A stretch of DNA of 64,000 bases from Vitellaria paradoxa. Lineage: Eukaryota > Streptophyta > Magnoliopsida > Ericales > Sapotaceae. Positions 25,301 to 36,078 of the stretch are shown here, one piece after another; the stretch's first letter is position 1; each line of letters opens with the position of its first letter. Position numbers and translations under genes: made by a program. Where the stretch lies: assembly GCA_019916065.1 (NCBI GenBank), contig CM034237.1, forward strand, positions 38,050,485 through 38,114,484, written 5' to 3'. The notes beneath the pieces were generated by a model. That model saw only the letters and a program-made list of their open reading frames with translations. It did no database searches and had not been told where the DNA came from.

Positions 25301-28300
25301 CTCATGCGTAGGGATCTACAATTTTTAAAACCTAATTCAGTTCTTTCAAAAGTTTTCGAAAATGAAAACCTTTGACTATATTCTCTGTAATCACTGGTAA
25401 AGATTTTTGATTAAAATTTTCTTAATATTTTTGAAGAACTGAAAATTCAAATTTTGAATTCAAGTTTGAATTAGTTTGTTTCAGAAACATTCAAAAATGA
25501 AAATCTTTGACTAAAATTTTCTCAATAATTTTGGATAAACTAAAAATTTGGATTTGAAACCGAATTAGAATAGGATTGTTTGAAAACCCTTCGAAAACAA
25601 AAGTTTTTGACTATATTCTCTGTAATCACTGGTAAAAACTTTTGATTAAAACTTTCTCAATAATTTTTAAACAACCCCAATTTAGGTTTATACCCAAGGA
25701 TTCCATCACGTCCCATAGTGAAGATGTAAGCTACCCGGAATTGAAAGTTAAATCAAGAACTCCTTAAATCTTATTATTGTCATTTAAATTGTTATCGTTT
25801 GAATTAATTGAGTATTTACATTAAAATTTTAGATTCGATTCTTTTCGTACAATTAAAAATTAGACAGAAGTTAATCGATTTGTTATTTAATTCTTTCAAA
25901 TTCAAAATTAAAAATTTATTTACTGAATTTCTATTTAAAATTTTTAAGTTATCTTTATTTTGGTTTCCACTCTTGCAAAACACTAGGAAATTAGTTGCAA
26001 TTAATCTTCAAACCTAGTTTACATTCGAATTTAGGATCTCTAATTTAACCTAAAAATTGAATATTATAAGCTCCCTGTGAATTCGACCTCGGATTCACCG
26101 AGTTAAAACTACACCACACACTCTTGTACTTGGGGTAGTTTAGATGCACTATTTACAAGCGGTCAACGTCCAACAGAGGCACCTATTAGAGGGTGTGAAA
26201 GCATGGAAATTGCCAAGAGTAGGAGAGGAAGAGGAGGAGAGGAAGAGGAAGACCCAAGAGAAGTTGGAAAGAAACTATTAAACATGACCTTACCTATTTG
26301 GATCTAACAGGACATGGCCCTAAACAGATTTGATTGGCGTCGTTAAATCCATATAGTCGACCCCACCTAGTGGGAAAAGGCTTGGCTTGGTTTGGTTTGG
26401 TTTATGTAATGTAGCCTATTTCACAATAATATATTCAAACAAATTTGTAGCCATAAATTGATCTTTTCAAAAGGCACTCGAAGCAAGTGTATTCAATAAC
26501 TGCCTCCAACTTGACTTTTTTTATTTTAGTTATCCAAGGTGCTATTTCACAATAATGTACCACACAAATTTGTAGCTGAAAATATGTGGCCCTCTGTCTC
26601 CACTTCTAGCTAATTAGAACAAGGCGCAGTGATAACAATATTATACACACCATATTATCCTCCATCAAAGAAGTAGCACAAAGCATATCAAACACAGAAT
26701 AGCACTCCACTACATATGGATACCATACTTTTAGTTTTATGTTACAGGGGGACACAATTTACATGCTAAGCCCTCTCTATAAAAAAAAAAAAATAAATAA
26801 ATAAATAGCAAATGGGGGCAGTTCATGAGGCTCTCACATTGCGGGATCTAGGGATGGTTTGTCTATATATTATGTTAATAAAGACAAACATTTTTATAGG
26901 TAACAAAAAAATTGTCGGATATATGTACTCGTTCATTTTTGTGTGATATAGCCAAATTTTGAAGGTATTCTACGAAACTTCAATTGATGTTTGAAGTTTA
27001 TTCTCAGTTTCATCTCTAAAAAGCATGTGTATGTTACAAGAGTGCCATGTTCATGTTGGCCAATGGCCAGAACAGAGACTTCCCAAACACACATCGTTAT
27101 TTTATAATGTTTCAAAATTGGACATAATTTATATATGAGAGTGCGCGCATCCATTACCTAAAGACAAATATATATTGCAAATGCACAAAAATTTATCTTC
27201 TAACCAACAACAAAGTAAAAAAGAATGTAAATTTATAATATTTAGAATGTGGAAAATGAATTCTTTTTACTTTGATGTTGTATAGTATAAAATACAAATA
27301 TATATTTTTATGTTATCATGTCCAAGCTGCGTTGTGTCCTCAAATTTTTTCTTCCCCCAAAAAAAGACGCCCTGTTATTGTGTCTATTGTCTGTTGTCAA
27401 TGTCCAAACTTCTTACCTAACACTTTGATGTGGTCCGACGCTGGTTGGGCATGTGCATTGTGGTACCCATGCCAGACACATCCTAAATGCAAGTGTTATA
27501 TGTTGTGTCCAAACCTGGTATCTCCAGAATTATAAACCATCCATATAACATAATTACTATCACTAGGATTGAAACAATCACCATAAACTGTTTTGTGCAA
27601 TTTAAGGGAAAAATTGAGCAAAGACAACCGAGTAGCTAGAAAACATTGATAAGATCTACAATTCTTTTTTCTTGTAAACGAAAGCTGCAGAGAAGTGATT
27701 TTTTTAAGATATATGACTGACAGTTCTATTGTTATTTTCCATTTTAAAGTACAAATCTGATGTATTATTACCTCACAAGGGTAATTAATAAGTTTTACAG
27801 GTCAAAGTCATGATATCTTAGTGCCAAAGTCAAATGATGCCTTACTTCTATAGTTGGAGGAACTAAAGGCCGCTTCCCTTTAAGTTCTCTAGTCAGGAAT
27901 TCCAGTCTTTTTTCCTCATCCCACTCACTGTATGTGCCCATATCCAAGTACGCGTAATTGCATCGAGTGTTTCAGAATGCCTACCAGATTCCTAGAATAT
28001 CAGAAAAATCAAGTCAAAACAAATCAATAAAATTTGCAGCCAAGAATCCAAACAAAACACACGCTGACGCAAGTCAAGCTTCATTAAGTTCATCCCAAAG
28101 GTAGCCACTCGACGTATTAAGTCAGCAAGCCGACCATCTGCTAGAACTCCAGATCCACATGATTGCTGCAGACATCAATATTTCTAAATAAAATGCATAC
28201 TAAATCACAATAAAATTATGAACTGTGGGCAACTGACAGGTGAATTCGTACCAGAGATTCGTAACACATAAGCAGTGGTTCCAAAGTTGATCTGATGTTT

Positions 28301-31300
28301 CGTAGTAGTCCCAATCATCGTATTCACAAGGAAGATCTTCAAGGAGTAGCTCTAGCCGCTTCATTGTCTTTTCAAGCTGAATTCACAAGGCAAGCAGATA
28401 TATTTATTTCTTGGCATACAAAAGGGGATTAATTAAATTTGGAGGTGTTGTATCCCAATTACTTTTGGTGTCAAAAAGAAATCTTTGGGATATTGATTCA
28501 TATTATGCTATTGAAGATATTTAAGAGGTATTGATTATAGTTATGTATTTTAGTACCACCAATTATTTCAGTGCAGAAAGTGTACTAGCCTTTGAGCAAT
28601 ATTAAGGTTGTTCCATTGCAACTTGAGGGTCACAGGTTTAAATCTTGGAAATAACCACCTTTTTGCTAGCAAGCGTAAGGTTGCATACATCTAACCCTCC
28701 CCAAACCCTTAAATGGGGAGCCTAGTATGCTAGGTTTCCCTTGTAATTATTTCAATATAGCTTGATCAAGTTAGACCACTACTTCATTTGAGTCCATTGA
28801 TCCTAAGGTCAAACTAATGCAGCCAGCAAGTTTCAATTTTAATGAATATTCAGCTTACCAGGTTTGTTTTGAAAAAAAAAAAAAAAAGGAACGTAGCAAA
28901 GGAAGCAAAAATATTAAATAAGCATAAAAATTAAATGAATAAGATATTAGATCAAAAGCTTATACTATCTGAGTTATAAACTTATTTCCTTGTGGGTCAT
29001 CATTTTAGGAATGGTATTGCTGCAACAATTTTCCCTTTAGCTTGCATTTTGTTGCTCACACCATAATAGTAATAAGACAAGTTTTAATATTATCACCCCC
29101 AAGAAAAAAAAAAAAAAAAAGAAAAAAAAAAGAAAGAAAGAAAGAAAGAAGAAATTCTTCTCAGTTTTTAAATGCAATCAAAGATGAGTTTTCATAAAAT
29201 ATACCGAACCCATCCAATGCACCGCATGAACCAAAGCAATAAGTAACAGTTTCTAAAATATACACCATAACAATGCAATTATTCTTACCACCCTAGACAA
29301 CAAAAATATGTCAACTATTATAGGAAGCTTCACCATCCAGCACACCATTGCAATTTTATAGGTATTGTTACTGCTCAAATAGAAAAGAATTGAATACCTT
29401 GTCTTTTACGTGCCCAAGAACAATTCTATAAGGAGCAATTGTAGGACTTTGAACCAGCGTTGGCTCTAGAAGCTTATGGAAGCTGGTCCTTCCTACCTGA
29501 GATTCAGAAAATAGTTTCCTCTGAGCAATGAGTTGACTGGAGCTGAAAGAAGGAGAACGAGGGGTTGCAACTGATGGAGGACTACTAGAATTGGCCACAT
29601 TCCCATCTGCGTCCTTTTTGTGCAAACTTTGATTTGAATCGTAGAATGAAGAATCAGATCTTGGAGAACCCAGAGCATCCTAACATAAAATTGAAAACAA
29701 CAAAAAGCCAAAACAATTTTAAATACCAAGTAACCAGTAATTGGTATTACCATAAGAACACTAGAACTATCAACAGCTTTGTGATAGGGAATGCTACAGA
29801 TAAATGTTTGCTGTCCACTGCTTCCTTCACCTGACTATTCGATGGAATGTGATTCGTTCCAGGAAGTTCTATTCTAGGATACTGAGATTCCCCATCCTGA
29901 CATTCTACATGAACACACAAATTCACAAAGGGATCACCAATAATGCTTTGTAAAATTACATAACAGTTTACTCATACAAACATTAAATTAAACACAGGAA
30001 TTAAAGGGCACATTATAAATGTGAAAGCACCTAAGAAACTTGAATACGACAGATAGGATGATACAAGTACAGAAAAAATGGGATATGGAAAAAATTATAA
30101 TTTTTACATATTTTATTAGCTATCCATATGAATATAAAATCTATGAGAAAAAACTAAAACAATAAATAGTTCAATAAGCAAAATATAATAAAATATCAGA
30201 TAGAAAATTTTATAGATTTCAGTTATTCAAATCTAGAATTGCCTTAATTATGTTTAAAGAAAAAAAAAATGATAAAATAATTGCACAAGCCACAGCATGT
30301 GTTGGAGGTTGGAGGTTAAAAGGTTTGGAAACTAGAATGCTAAACCATTAGCAAGGCATTTTTAAACTGCACGGCTACAGAAGCCATTGTAAGAAGCTCT
30401 GTTTGAGCATCAATTATAGTGATGAATGCAGTTGAAAGAACTTAAAAAATATCGGAGCAGATGCTAAGATTTTGAGACAAAAGATACTACTTAGATTCCA
30501 ATGCATCAAAGAGTCAACATGGGGTTCCTAAAATGATATGCAAACAAAAAGAAGGAAAGGATACAATTTCACATTCCAAGCATGAGAAATCTCTGAAAAC
30601 ATTGACTACCCCATGTATACAGAGCAGATGCGAAGGAATATGTTTCACCTGTGCAAGAGGGCAGTCCAGCACCAGCCGGAAGCTGTGTAGGAAGAGAAGA
30701 AGCTTGATGGCTGTGAGGCTTCAATTGACTCCAGTTTTGTGCTTGGCTCCAATTCTCACGCTGATCTTCAGCTGTAGTTTCTGGAGGGAATTTTGAACCA
30801 CCACATTCAAATAAAAAAATTAGCAAACAAGTTTGGTACTTGGAAATTCATGAACATCATTTTGCACCATAGAATTTAACCTAAGAAACACAATAAATAA
30901 GTGGACCACTTTAGTTCCCCATTCACCAGCTGTGTGGTGAAAGTTAATGTAAAAACGGCATAGATCAATTCTGATATCAGGGAATTTTTGGAGGACATGC
31001 TTCATTACAGTCATGCACCTATGGCATAAGGATTTCAGATCAAGAAAATTAAAAGCTAAGACAATCCTGAGACACTTCGTGTATAAACAGATGAACCAGG
31101 TCCCCAGTCATATTGACAAGATATCCAAACTTTTGCATGCAAGAAAACTCAAATAAAATATATTTTTTAATGCTACAAATATTTATTCCAAATGGCTCAA
31201 GCTCATAAGGAGGAACATAAAAATTCTCAAAATGATCTTCATGTATTAAATCTTCTGGCAAAAAGCATGCAACATATATACAAACACCATTGTTCTAGGT

Positions 31301-34300
31301 CAAATTTTCAAAATTAACTTATCCAATTTGTTAGTAATAATCCATGGTCTAAATTGAAGGGTGTTATTCTTCTAAAGCTTGTTTTCATGTGCATTTGCCT
31401 CACAAAGTGAATGTACCATGAATTATGAAATTTAATATCAAATTGCAATCCAAGCTTTTGATTCTTATGTCAGATTTTGAAATCAATGATCTTGCAGAAC
31501 TTCAATTATGCATATTCGTATGATTTATTAAATTATTTTATAGTAGGGTTAGATTAGCATGTAGCATTTGTATCTATATTGTATAAGAAAACCACTAATT
31601 CACCACCCAGTTAGCAAGATTGTCACTTGCTTGTTCTTAGCTAGTGCACAAGAAAAAGTTTTTCATCAAAACCAAAAAATGGAAAACTTGATCCAATCAT
31701 AAGTTGTTTCTTAACTTAATACAAAAAAAAAAAAAAAAAAAAGGAAGTAATAGTGGCAATATCCATAAGCTCTCCAGAAGGGAACTTGCAAAGAACTTCG
31801 CCACGACCAACCTCTTTCCAAAATTTTATGCGCTAGCCTCGACAGTCTACTACTGCAGCAGTTCATGGAAAGTTCAAATCTGAGGTTATCAACCTCACGG
31901 ACATATAGATCAATAGCCATCCACCCGGACAAAAGAGAGACATCTCTTGTGACCTGAGAAAATTGAAGCGCATACCACTCAATTAGTTAATGTACTTGAT
32001 TGAGCATTACACAACTAGAAAATAAAACCAGTTTCTCCAAAGCTATATCCAAAGGCTATGGTTCTACGGACATAAAACTATACTTTATGCCAACTGTACG
32101 TCTACAGTACAGTTGGTATCAACAATAATGAAATGGGCTAATCACACCAAGCAAAAAATAATATTTCTTCCACATGATTAGATGATAAATTAGAATGAGA
32201 AAACAAACAGGGATTTTTGGTCCTAAAGAGTCTTTAAGTAATACTATGCAAACAGAATTTTACTACGAATGTCTTAACGGAATGGTTTTGCTCAATTGGC
32301 CCCACTATCATTCAGAACAACAGACTGTCAGTATGCTTTCAGTTTCAAAATATCAGTGCCACATCATCCTAGATAGCATCATGAATGAAACTTCTTTTCA
32401 TATAATGCTTTACTCTAAAGTTTTCAAAGAAATTAGATATGATTGACAGTCCTAATACTTACAGGATGTCCTGCAGTTAAGTTCCACGTTTTTAAAGAGC
32501 ATACAGGAAAAAAAAAAGCTCTATGAGACATGAAAAAGCCAGCCAACAGATATTAAAAAAAAAAAAAAAAGGACTAAGCTCAGAACATCAACGTGATAAC
32601 TGACTTCTAAACTAGTTAACAAGCAGGACCACCTTCAAAAAAGAAAATTTGATGCAATATAAATACAAAAACATATCAACTCTTAATAGAATTTAAAAAG
32701 GGAGAACACTACAATCAATTAAACACAGCTACTGTAAAATATTCGGACACAGGGATCTATCTGGCAATCATTTATTTATTTTATTTAGAAGGAAGCAATT
32801 AAAATTTTTTGAACGATACAATCTTAAATTTTCTTAGGAGATAAGAAGGAACTAGACAAACCATAATCTTGCATTGGGTTCTGTTTCTTTTCTTTCTTTT
32901 TCTTTTTTTTTTTTTCACATACATCACCTACACCGTGATAGTATAAATGAGCATTTCCTCAAACATGATTTGGCTGGTCTGTGAATCATGTGCTGTATTG
33001 ACGATTATGATAGCTTACTATCCATAAGAACACTGCACTATTACCCCAAGGAAGGCACAAAAATATTTGAATTTACAAAATGTGTACTTTAGAGTATTTA
33101 ATTTATAAATAAGTCCATGCTAAAAGCCTCACCTTGCTGTGACATTTGGGTTTCCATCTCTGTCACCCCCCATCCAGGTTCCAAATTTAATTGGTGTGCA
33201 TGTTAACGGAAGTGGCCTCCCAGTATGCTGAGAGAAAGAAATGCAGAAAAAAGATTAACATGATAAGAAAAAGGAAATTCATCAAATAAGTACATGCATT
33301 GAAGGATCCGGTAACAACAGATTGAAGATAAACCTTCTTAAGAGCATTGCTGACGCGACGTAAATAGTGAGGTACAGCTTTCCAAAGGGACTGCTCCACA
33401 ATGTGTAAGCCTGGCAGAATAATATACATGCTTTTGGTTTTTTCATTTTGGTAGAGAAAAAAAATGCATGAAAGTTTCAGTAAATTTAATATCAAGTAGT
33501 TTACCAGCCTTGGCTTCATCCACCGGTGTAGGTTTGTGGCGCCGTAGTTCATCTGTTTGCCATATTGAAGTTATCTCTCTCACCTACAAAACTCAATGAA
33601 TATGGGCCATTTAAAAAATTCAATTGCATAAATCAAATGCTTTTAACATTATTATATAAGAAATGAGGACCAGATCTTCTATCAGCATATCTCGGTCTTC
33701 ATGGCTAAGATCAGGTCGGTCATTAAACTCCAAAAGATGCTGCATTGTAAGGCCAGGTTCATACTAAAAGTTAAATCACTGACATGATAATTAATAATTT
33801 ATTAGTGTAGAATTTTCCATGTTCACTGAAAATTTCAAGAACCACTAACAACTTACTGCAATCCTAACATGTTTGTATTGTAAGGTACGTCGATTGATCT
33901 GTGTGGGATGTGCAGTCAGAACAATTTCAACCTCCTGCAAGTACAGCAACAAGAAACTAGCATTACCAACACATATACCACATCAAGCAATTTATTCAGT
34001 TAACTGCACTAAAAATATGTAATGCCAATAAAAGAAGTTAAGAGGAAAAAGAAATAACAAGAAGAGACCTGCTTGCAGACAGTGTTATAGAGCTCATCTG
34101 GAGAAATTCCAGCCTGGATAAGCTGACTGAAAATGTCATCACAAGATTTTGATAGGTGCGCCACATTCCGTGTCTCACGTACTCTGAAGGGACATTAGAT
34201 TAGCCTACCAAACAATATTTGGAAATTTCCTAATTTCTAACACTACATAGATCAAAACAGTCATCAAATTACCTTTCAAAAAAAATGTCACCAAAAAAAA

Positions 34301-36078
34301 TAATTTCAAGTTTCAAAAAATCATTAGAGAAATGTGAAATTCAATAACTAACCAGGAAAAAATTTGAAAATTACCAGAAAAAAAAAGAAATAAATCATTT
34401 TTTTACTAAAGATAGGAAATTTCCAACACAACATAGATCAAAACAGTCATCAAATTACTATTCAAAAAAAATGTCACATAAAAAAGCAATAATTAAAGTT
34501 TAAAAAATCATTCAGTATTAGAGAAATTCAATGTTAAGCAACTAACCAGGAATAAACTGAAAATTACTGGAGGAATACATCTTTTTTGACCATGCAATAC
34601 ATATTGTCGACCATAATAACAATAACAATAACAATAACAATAACAATAATAATAACAATAACAATAACAATAATTTAGATTTATTAGTGCCGATTCAGGG
34701 TTGTAACGAATACCAAATATTTGATGACAGCATGGGAACCACTGAGATATACATGCTGAACAGAATTATCTCTGTTTGATGAGTTACAATGCTCATTTTA
34801 AGTTAGATAAAATTCTGTCAAAAAGCAAAAGGTATTGCAATACCTTTTGAATGACAAACAGGTTAAAATAAATAAGAGAATGATTAGGATGGGTGGTGAG
34901 TGACAATTCAACCAAGGGAATTAAATTCAAATTACCTATGATGGGTCTCAGCAATACCCATCAAGGTGAGATAATGACTGAATGCCCGGGCAAGTGTGAA
35001 GGCCTCCTCCAATGTCATTTTTGACATTTCTGATGCGAGTTGCTTCTCAAGCAGCTCTGCAGTGTCCTCTATCCCCACAAGCCTCATGTTACAAGCACTC
35101 TAAAACAATAAAACCCCCCATCAACATGTTGTGTCAGCTACTTCAGTTATAAATATACATACAAATCTACTATAAGCACGTGTGCATAACCAGGTTGAAA
35201 ATGGTTCACCTAAGGAATTGTAATAAAGGCAATACAATTGACACATGAAGAAACACTTGCAACCAGAAGCCAAAAAACGGGAGAAGGGGGGCGAGGGTGA
35301 ATGGTCTACTATGCATGTGTCTACATGTAAGTTAAGAATCTTTTTTTTTTTTTTCCTTTTCTTCTTCCCCCCCCCCCGGGGGCCCCCGGGGGGGGGGGCT
35401 CAGAGTGGCCGTACCTTGACTAATGTAAGAACCTAGTGGTCACTGGGAGCAAACCAAGATCTTAAACAACCTCAGGTTAAAGAATCATATTAACAAAAAT
35501 AAAAAGGGGGGGGGGAATTTAATTGGGGAAAATTCTATCATAAGAACTCTGAACTTGAAAAACACCCATTAAAATAGTTTCGCAGCCACATCAAAATACA
35601 TATGTACATAATTTTATAATCAAATGTATGCAAAATGGATTGAATCAAAATGAGATTATAAAGCCACTAAATTTCAGAAATAATCATCAAGAAATTTCAA
35701 TCATCTTGTGAAGAAGAAACACATTCTGCTAGAATCCAAAAGCCAGGAATCGTAATACAGATACACAAACACACATATACATGCATGGATTAACATGCAG
35801 ACGCCCATACGGAATGAAACCAAAAATGGGTTAAAAAACAAGAAAACCCAGAAAAATAGTATGAGTGGGTTAGAGAATTAATGACTTCTCAGAAGAAGGT
35901 AGAAACGGGGGAAGCAGCAGACCTGAGAGAGAACTCGATTTCTTTCGAGTTTCTCCATTAATTGAGACCCTGCTTCTCTCTGAAGAACGTCTTTGAGGAG
36001 GCTACCAAGAAGCCTACAGTCATCTTCGAAGCTCTGGAAGGAGATTTCCTCTGCTATGTCGTCCGTAGTGTCCGTCAT
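18489..36078 (-). CDS. PPC4: Bacterial-type phosphoenolpyruvate carboxylase, 20 exons, frame broken
   Basis: Adds bicarbonate to PEP giving oxaloacetate and phosphate; in plants the bacterial-type subunit joins plant-type subunits in a large cytosolic hetero-octamer. Exons in order: 35923-36078, 34936-35099, 34069-34183, 33857-33934, 33671-33739, 33505-33583, 33334-33410, 33133-33227, 31812-31953, 30649-30780, 29831-29904, 29398-29679, 28252-28376, 28064-28165, 27846-27991, 23109-23207, 22861-22949, 20228-20354, 19937-20143, 18489-19311. All acceptors are AG and all donors GT except a disturbed one after exon 14. The product would be about 1060 residues, a little longer than the roughly 1030 of Arabidopsis PPC4. 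RNTG at the C-terminus and the lack of the N-terminal phospho-serine motif of plant-type enzymes support the bacterial type. Single bases are missing near 33134, 28284, 27950, 18952 and 18737, and one extra base sits at 28063. Either sequence error or a young pseudogene. Confidence 0.93.
19937..23207 (-). CDS. PPC4: PPC4 exons 16-19 (active-site loops)
   Basis: Exons 16 (23109-23207) and 17 (22861-22949) encode [11 protein letters not shown] joined to [14 protein letters not shown]. Exon 18 (20228-20354) encodes [17 protein letters not shown] and [17 protein letters not shown]. Exon 19 (19937-20143) holds [13 protein letters not shown] and [15 protein letters not shown], the Lys/Arg-rich loops that bind PEP and bicarbonate. 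All four are intact and in phase. Intron 18 has no stop in the reading frame, so a retained-intron reading is possible but the splice sites are canonical. Confidence 0.92.
20690..21530 (+). mobile_element. Gypsy LTR-type promoter and gag start inside PPC4 intron 17
   Basis: A LTR-like block has a TATA box (tatataaa, 21059-21066) and a CT-rich leader. It is followed at 21291 by an ATG and a gag-like reading frame beginning [15 protein letters not shown], with a TAG near 21405 and the same frame continuing [11 protein letters not shown]. This resembles the start of Tat/Athila-type Gypsy gag. It runs opposite to the host gene. Borders are approximate and no second LTR was seen. Confidence 0.5.
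22500..22542. repeat. (TC)n(TG)n microsatellite
   Basis: A CT tract followed by a GT tract in PPC4 intron 17. Confidence 0.95.
24069..24089. repeat. (TA)n microsatellite
   Basis: About ten TA units in PPC4 intron 15. Confidence 0.9.
24477..26175. mobile_element. LTR-retrotransposon-derived non-coding block in PPC4 intron 15
   Basis: Starts TGTTAG and ends CCAACA, matching LTR-type ends, and near 26070-26105 contains a CTCCCTGTGAATTCGACCTC-like string followed by CACCGAGTT, common in non-coding parts of plant Gypsy elements. The flanking 5-mers (ggcca and gaggc) do not match, so a clean solo LTR is not shown. Inside, at 25340-25680, is a three-unit degenerate tandem repeat. Confidence 0.45.
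25340..25680. repeat. Degenerate tandem repeat, about 120 bp units
   Basis: The string gactatattctctgtaatc followed by actggtaaa occurs at about 25373 and again about 236 bp later at 25609, with a third, weaker unit in between (aatctttgactaaaattttc near 25500). Confidence 0.7.
26176..26405 (+). mobile_element. LINE 3' end (RT C-terminus and 3' tail) in PPC4 intron 15
   Basis: The translated end resembles the conserved C-terminal tail of plant LINE-type RTs: an RRGR/EED-rich part, then a segment equivalent to MALDRxEWRxRIHVADPT (here [12 protein letters not shown], stop, IHIVDPT). It is followed by the common 3' signature gtgggaaaaggcttgg and a short ggttt-repeat tail. Stops are present. The 5' end is truncated, as usual for LINE copies. 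Confidence 0.65.
27846..28376 (-). CDS. PPC4: PPC4 exons 13-15 (three frame lesions in 530 bp)
   Basis: Exon 13 (28252-28376) encodes [17 protein letters not shown] and then is one base short (aaa at 28283-28285 where four are expected), losing LEPLLLCYESL. Exon 14 (28064-28165) encodes [16 protein letters not shown] and LDLRQ; its donor reads CAG-C-GTGTG, so a C separates the expected exon end from GT. Exon 15 (27846-27991) encodes [14 protein letters not shown], is one base short at about 27950 (CGTAC for CGTTAC), then resumes with [17 protein letters not shown] and [11 protein letters not shown]. Confidence 0.88.
28585..28745 (+). mobile_element. Au-type SINE relic in PPC4 intron 12
   Basis: The order taaggttgttcc (A-box-like), gggtcacaggtttaaatc (B-box-like), then gaaataaccacc, gcgtaaggttgcatacatc, ccctccccaaaccc, ggggagcctagtatgctagg matches plant Au SINEs with moderate divergence. 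tRNA-derived, transcribed by RNA polymerase III when active. Confidence 0.65.
29106..29150. repeat. A-rich and (GAAA)n simple repeat
   Basis: Long A runs grading into gaaagaaagaaagaaag in PPC4 intron 12. Confidence 0.9.
29398..31953 (-). CDS. PPC4: PPC4 exons 9-12 (barrel strand and disordered linker)
   Basis: Exon 9 (31812-31953) begins [20 protein letters not shown]; most relatives have Arg where this has Gly before WMAIDL. Exons 10 (30649-30780), 11 (29831-29904) and 12 (29398-29679) encode a Ser/Pro/Gln-rich, low-complexity insertion of about 160 residues, the intrinsically disordered linker that marks bacterial-type plant PEPCs and is where regulatory phosphorylation has been reported in castor bean. 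Exon 12 returns to conserved sequence at [19 protein letters not shown] and [13 protein letters not shown]. Confidence 0.9.
33133..35099 (-). CDS. PPC4: PPC4 exons 2-8 (N-terminal half of the barrel)
   Basis: Exon 4 (33857-33934) encodes [17 protein letters not shown], which carries the catalytic histidine (equivalent to E. coli His138) in TAHPTQ. Exon 8 (33133-33227) encodes the conserved [16 protein letters not shown] segment. Phases join cleanly through exon 7. Exon 8 ends GCAAG before GTGAGG where the family expects an alanine-lysine pair (GCAAAG), so it is one base short and throws exon 9 out of frame. Confidence 0.9.
34614..34672. repeat. (AATAAC)n microsatellite
   Basis: Roughly ten units of aataac/aataat in PPC4 intron 2. 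Confidence 0.95.
35367..35398. repeat. Perfect 32-bp G/C palindrome
   Basis: Eleven C, five G, five C, eleven G in a row, in PPC4 intron 1. Preceded by a T-rich tract and followed by ctcagagtggccgtaccttg, a sequence style seen in plant short interspersed repeats. Confidence 0.9.
35923..36078 (-). CDS. PPC4: PPC4 exon 1 (start codon and N-terminus)
   Basis: ATG at 36078-36076 opens a 52-codon exon, [20 protein letters not shown] and onward, the standard bacterial-type PEPC start. It ends CTCAG before a GT donor (35922-35921) in phase 0. No in-frame ATG is seen upstream that fits the family. Intron 1 (35100-35922) contains the G/C palindrome at 35367. Confidence 0.92.

Noticed and set aside
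27272..27535. 87-codon frame in PPC4 intron 15
   Set aside because: Cys-rich by chance, no recognisable domain, lies inside an intron; possibly repeat-derived but no family was recognised.
31711..31811. Extension of PPC4 exon 9 past the AGAG/GTTGG donor
   Set aside because: The frame stays open into intronic T-rich sequence, but joining at this donor to exon 10 restores family sequence in phase.
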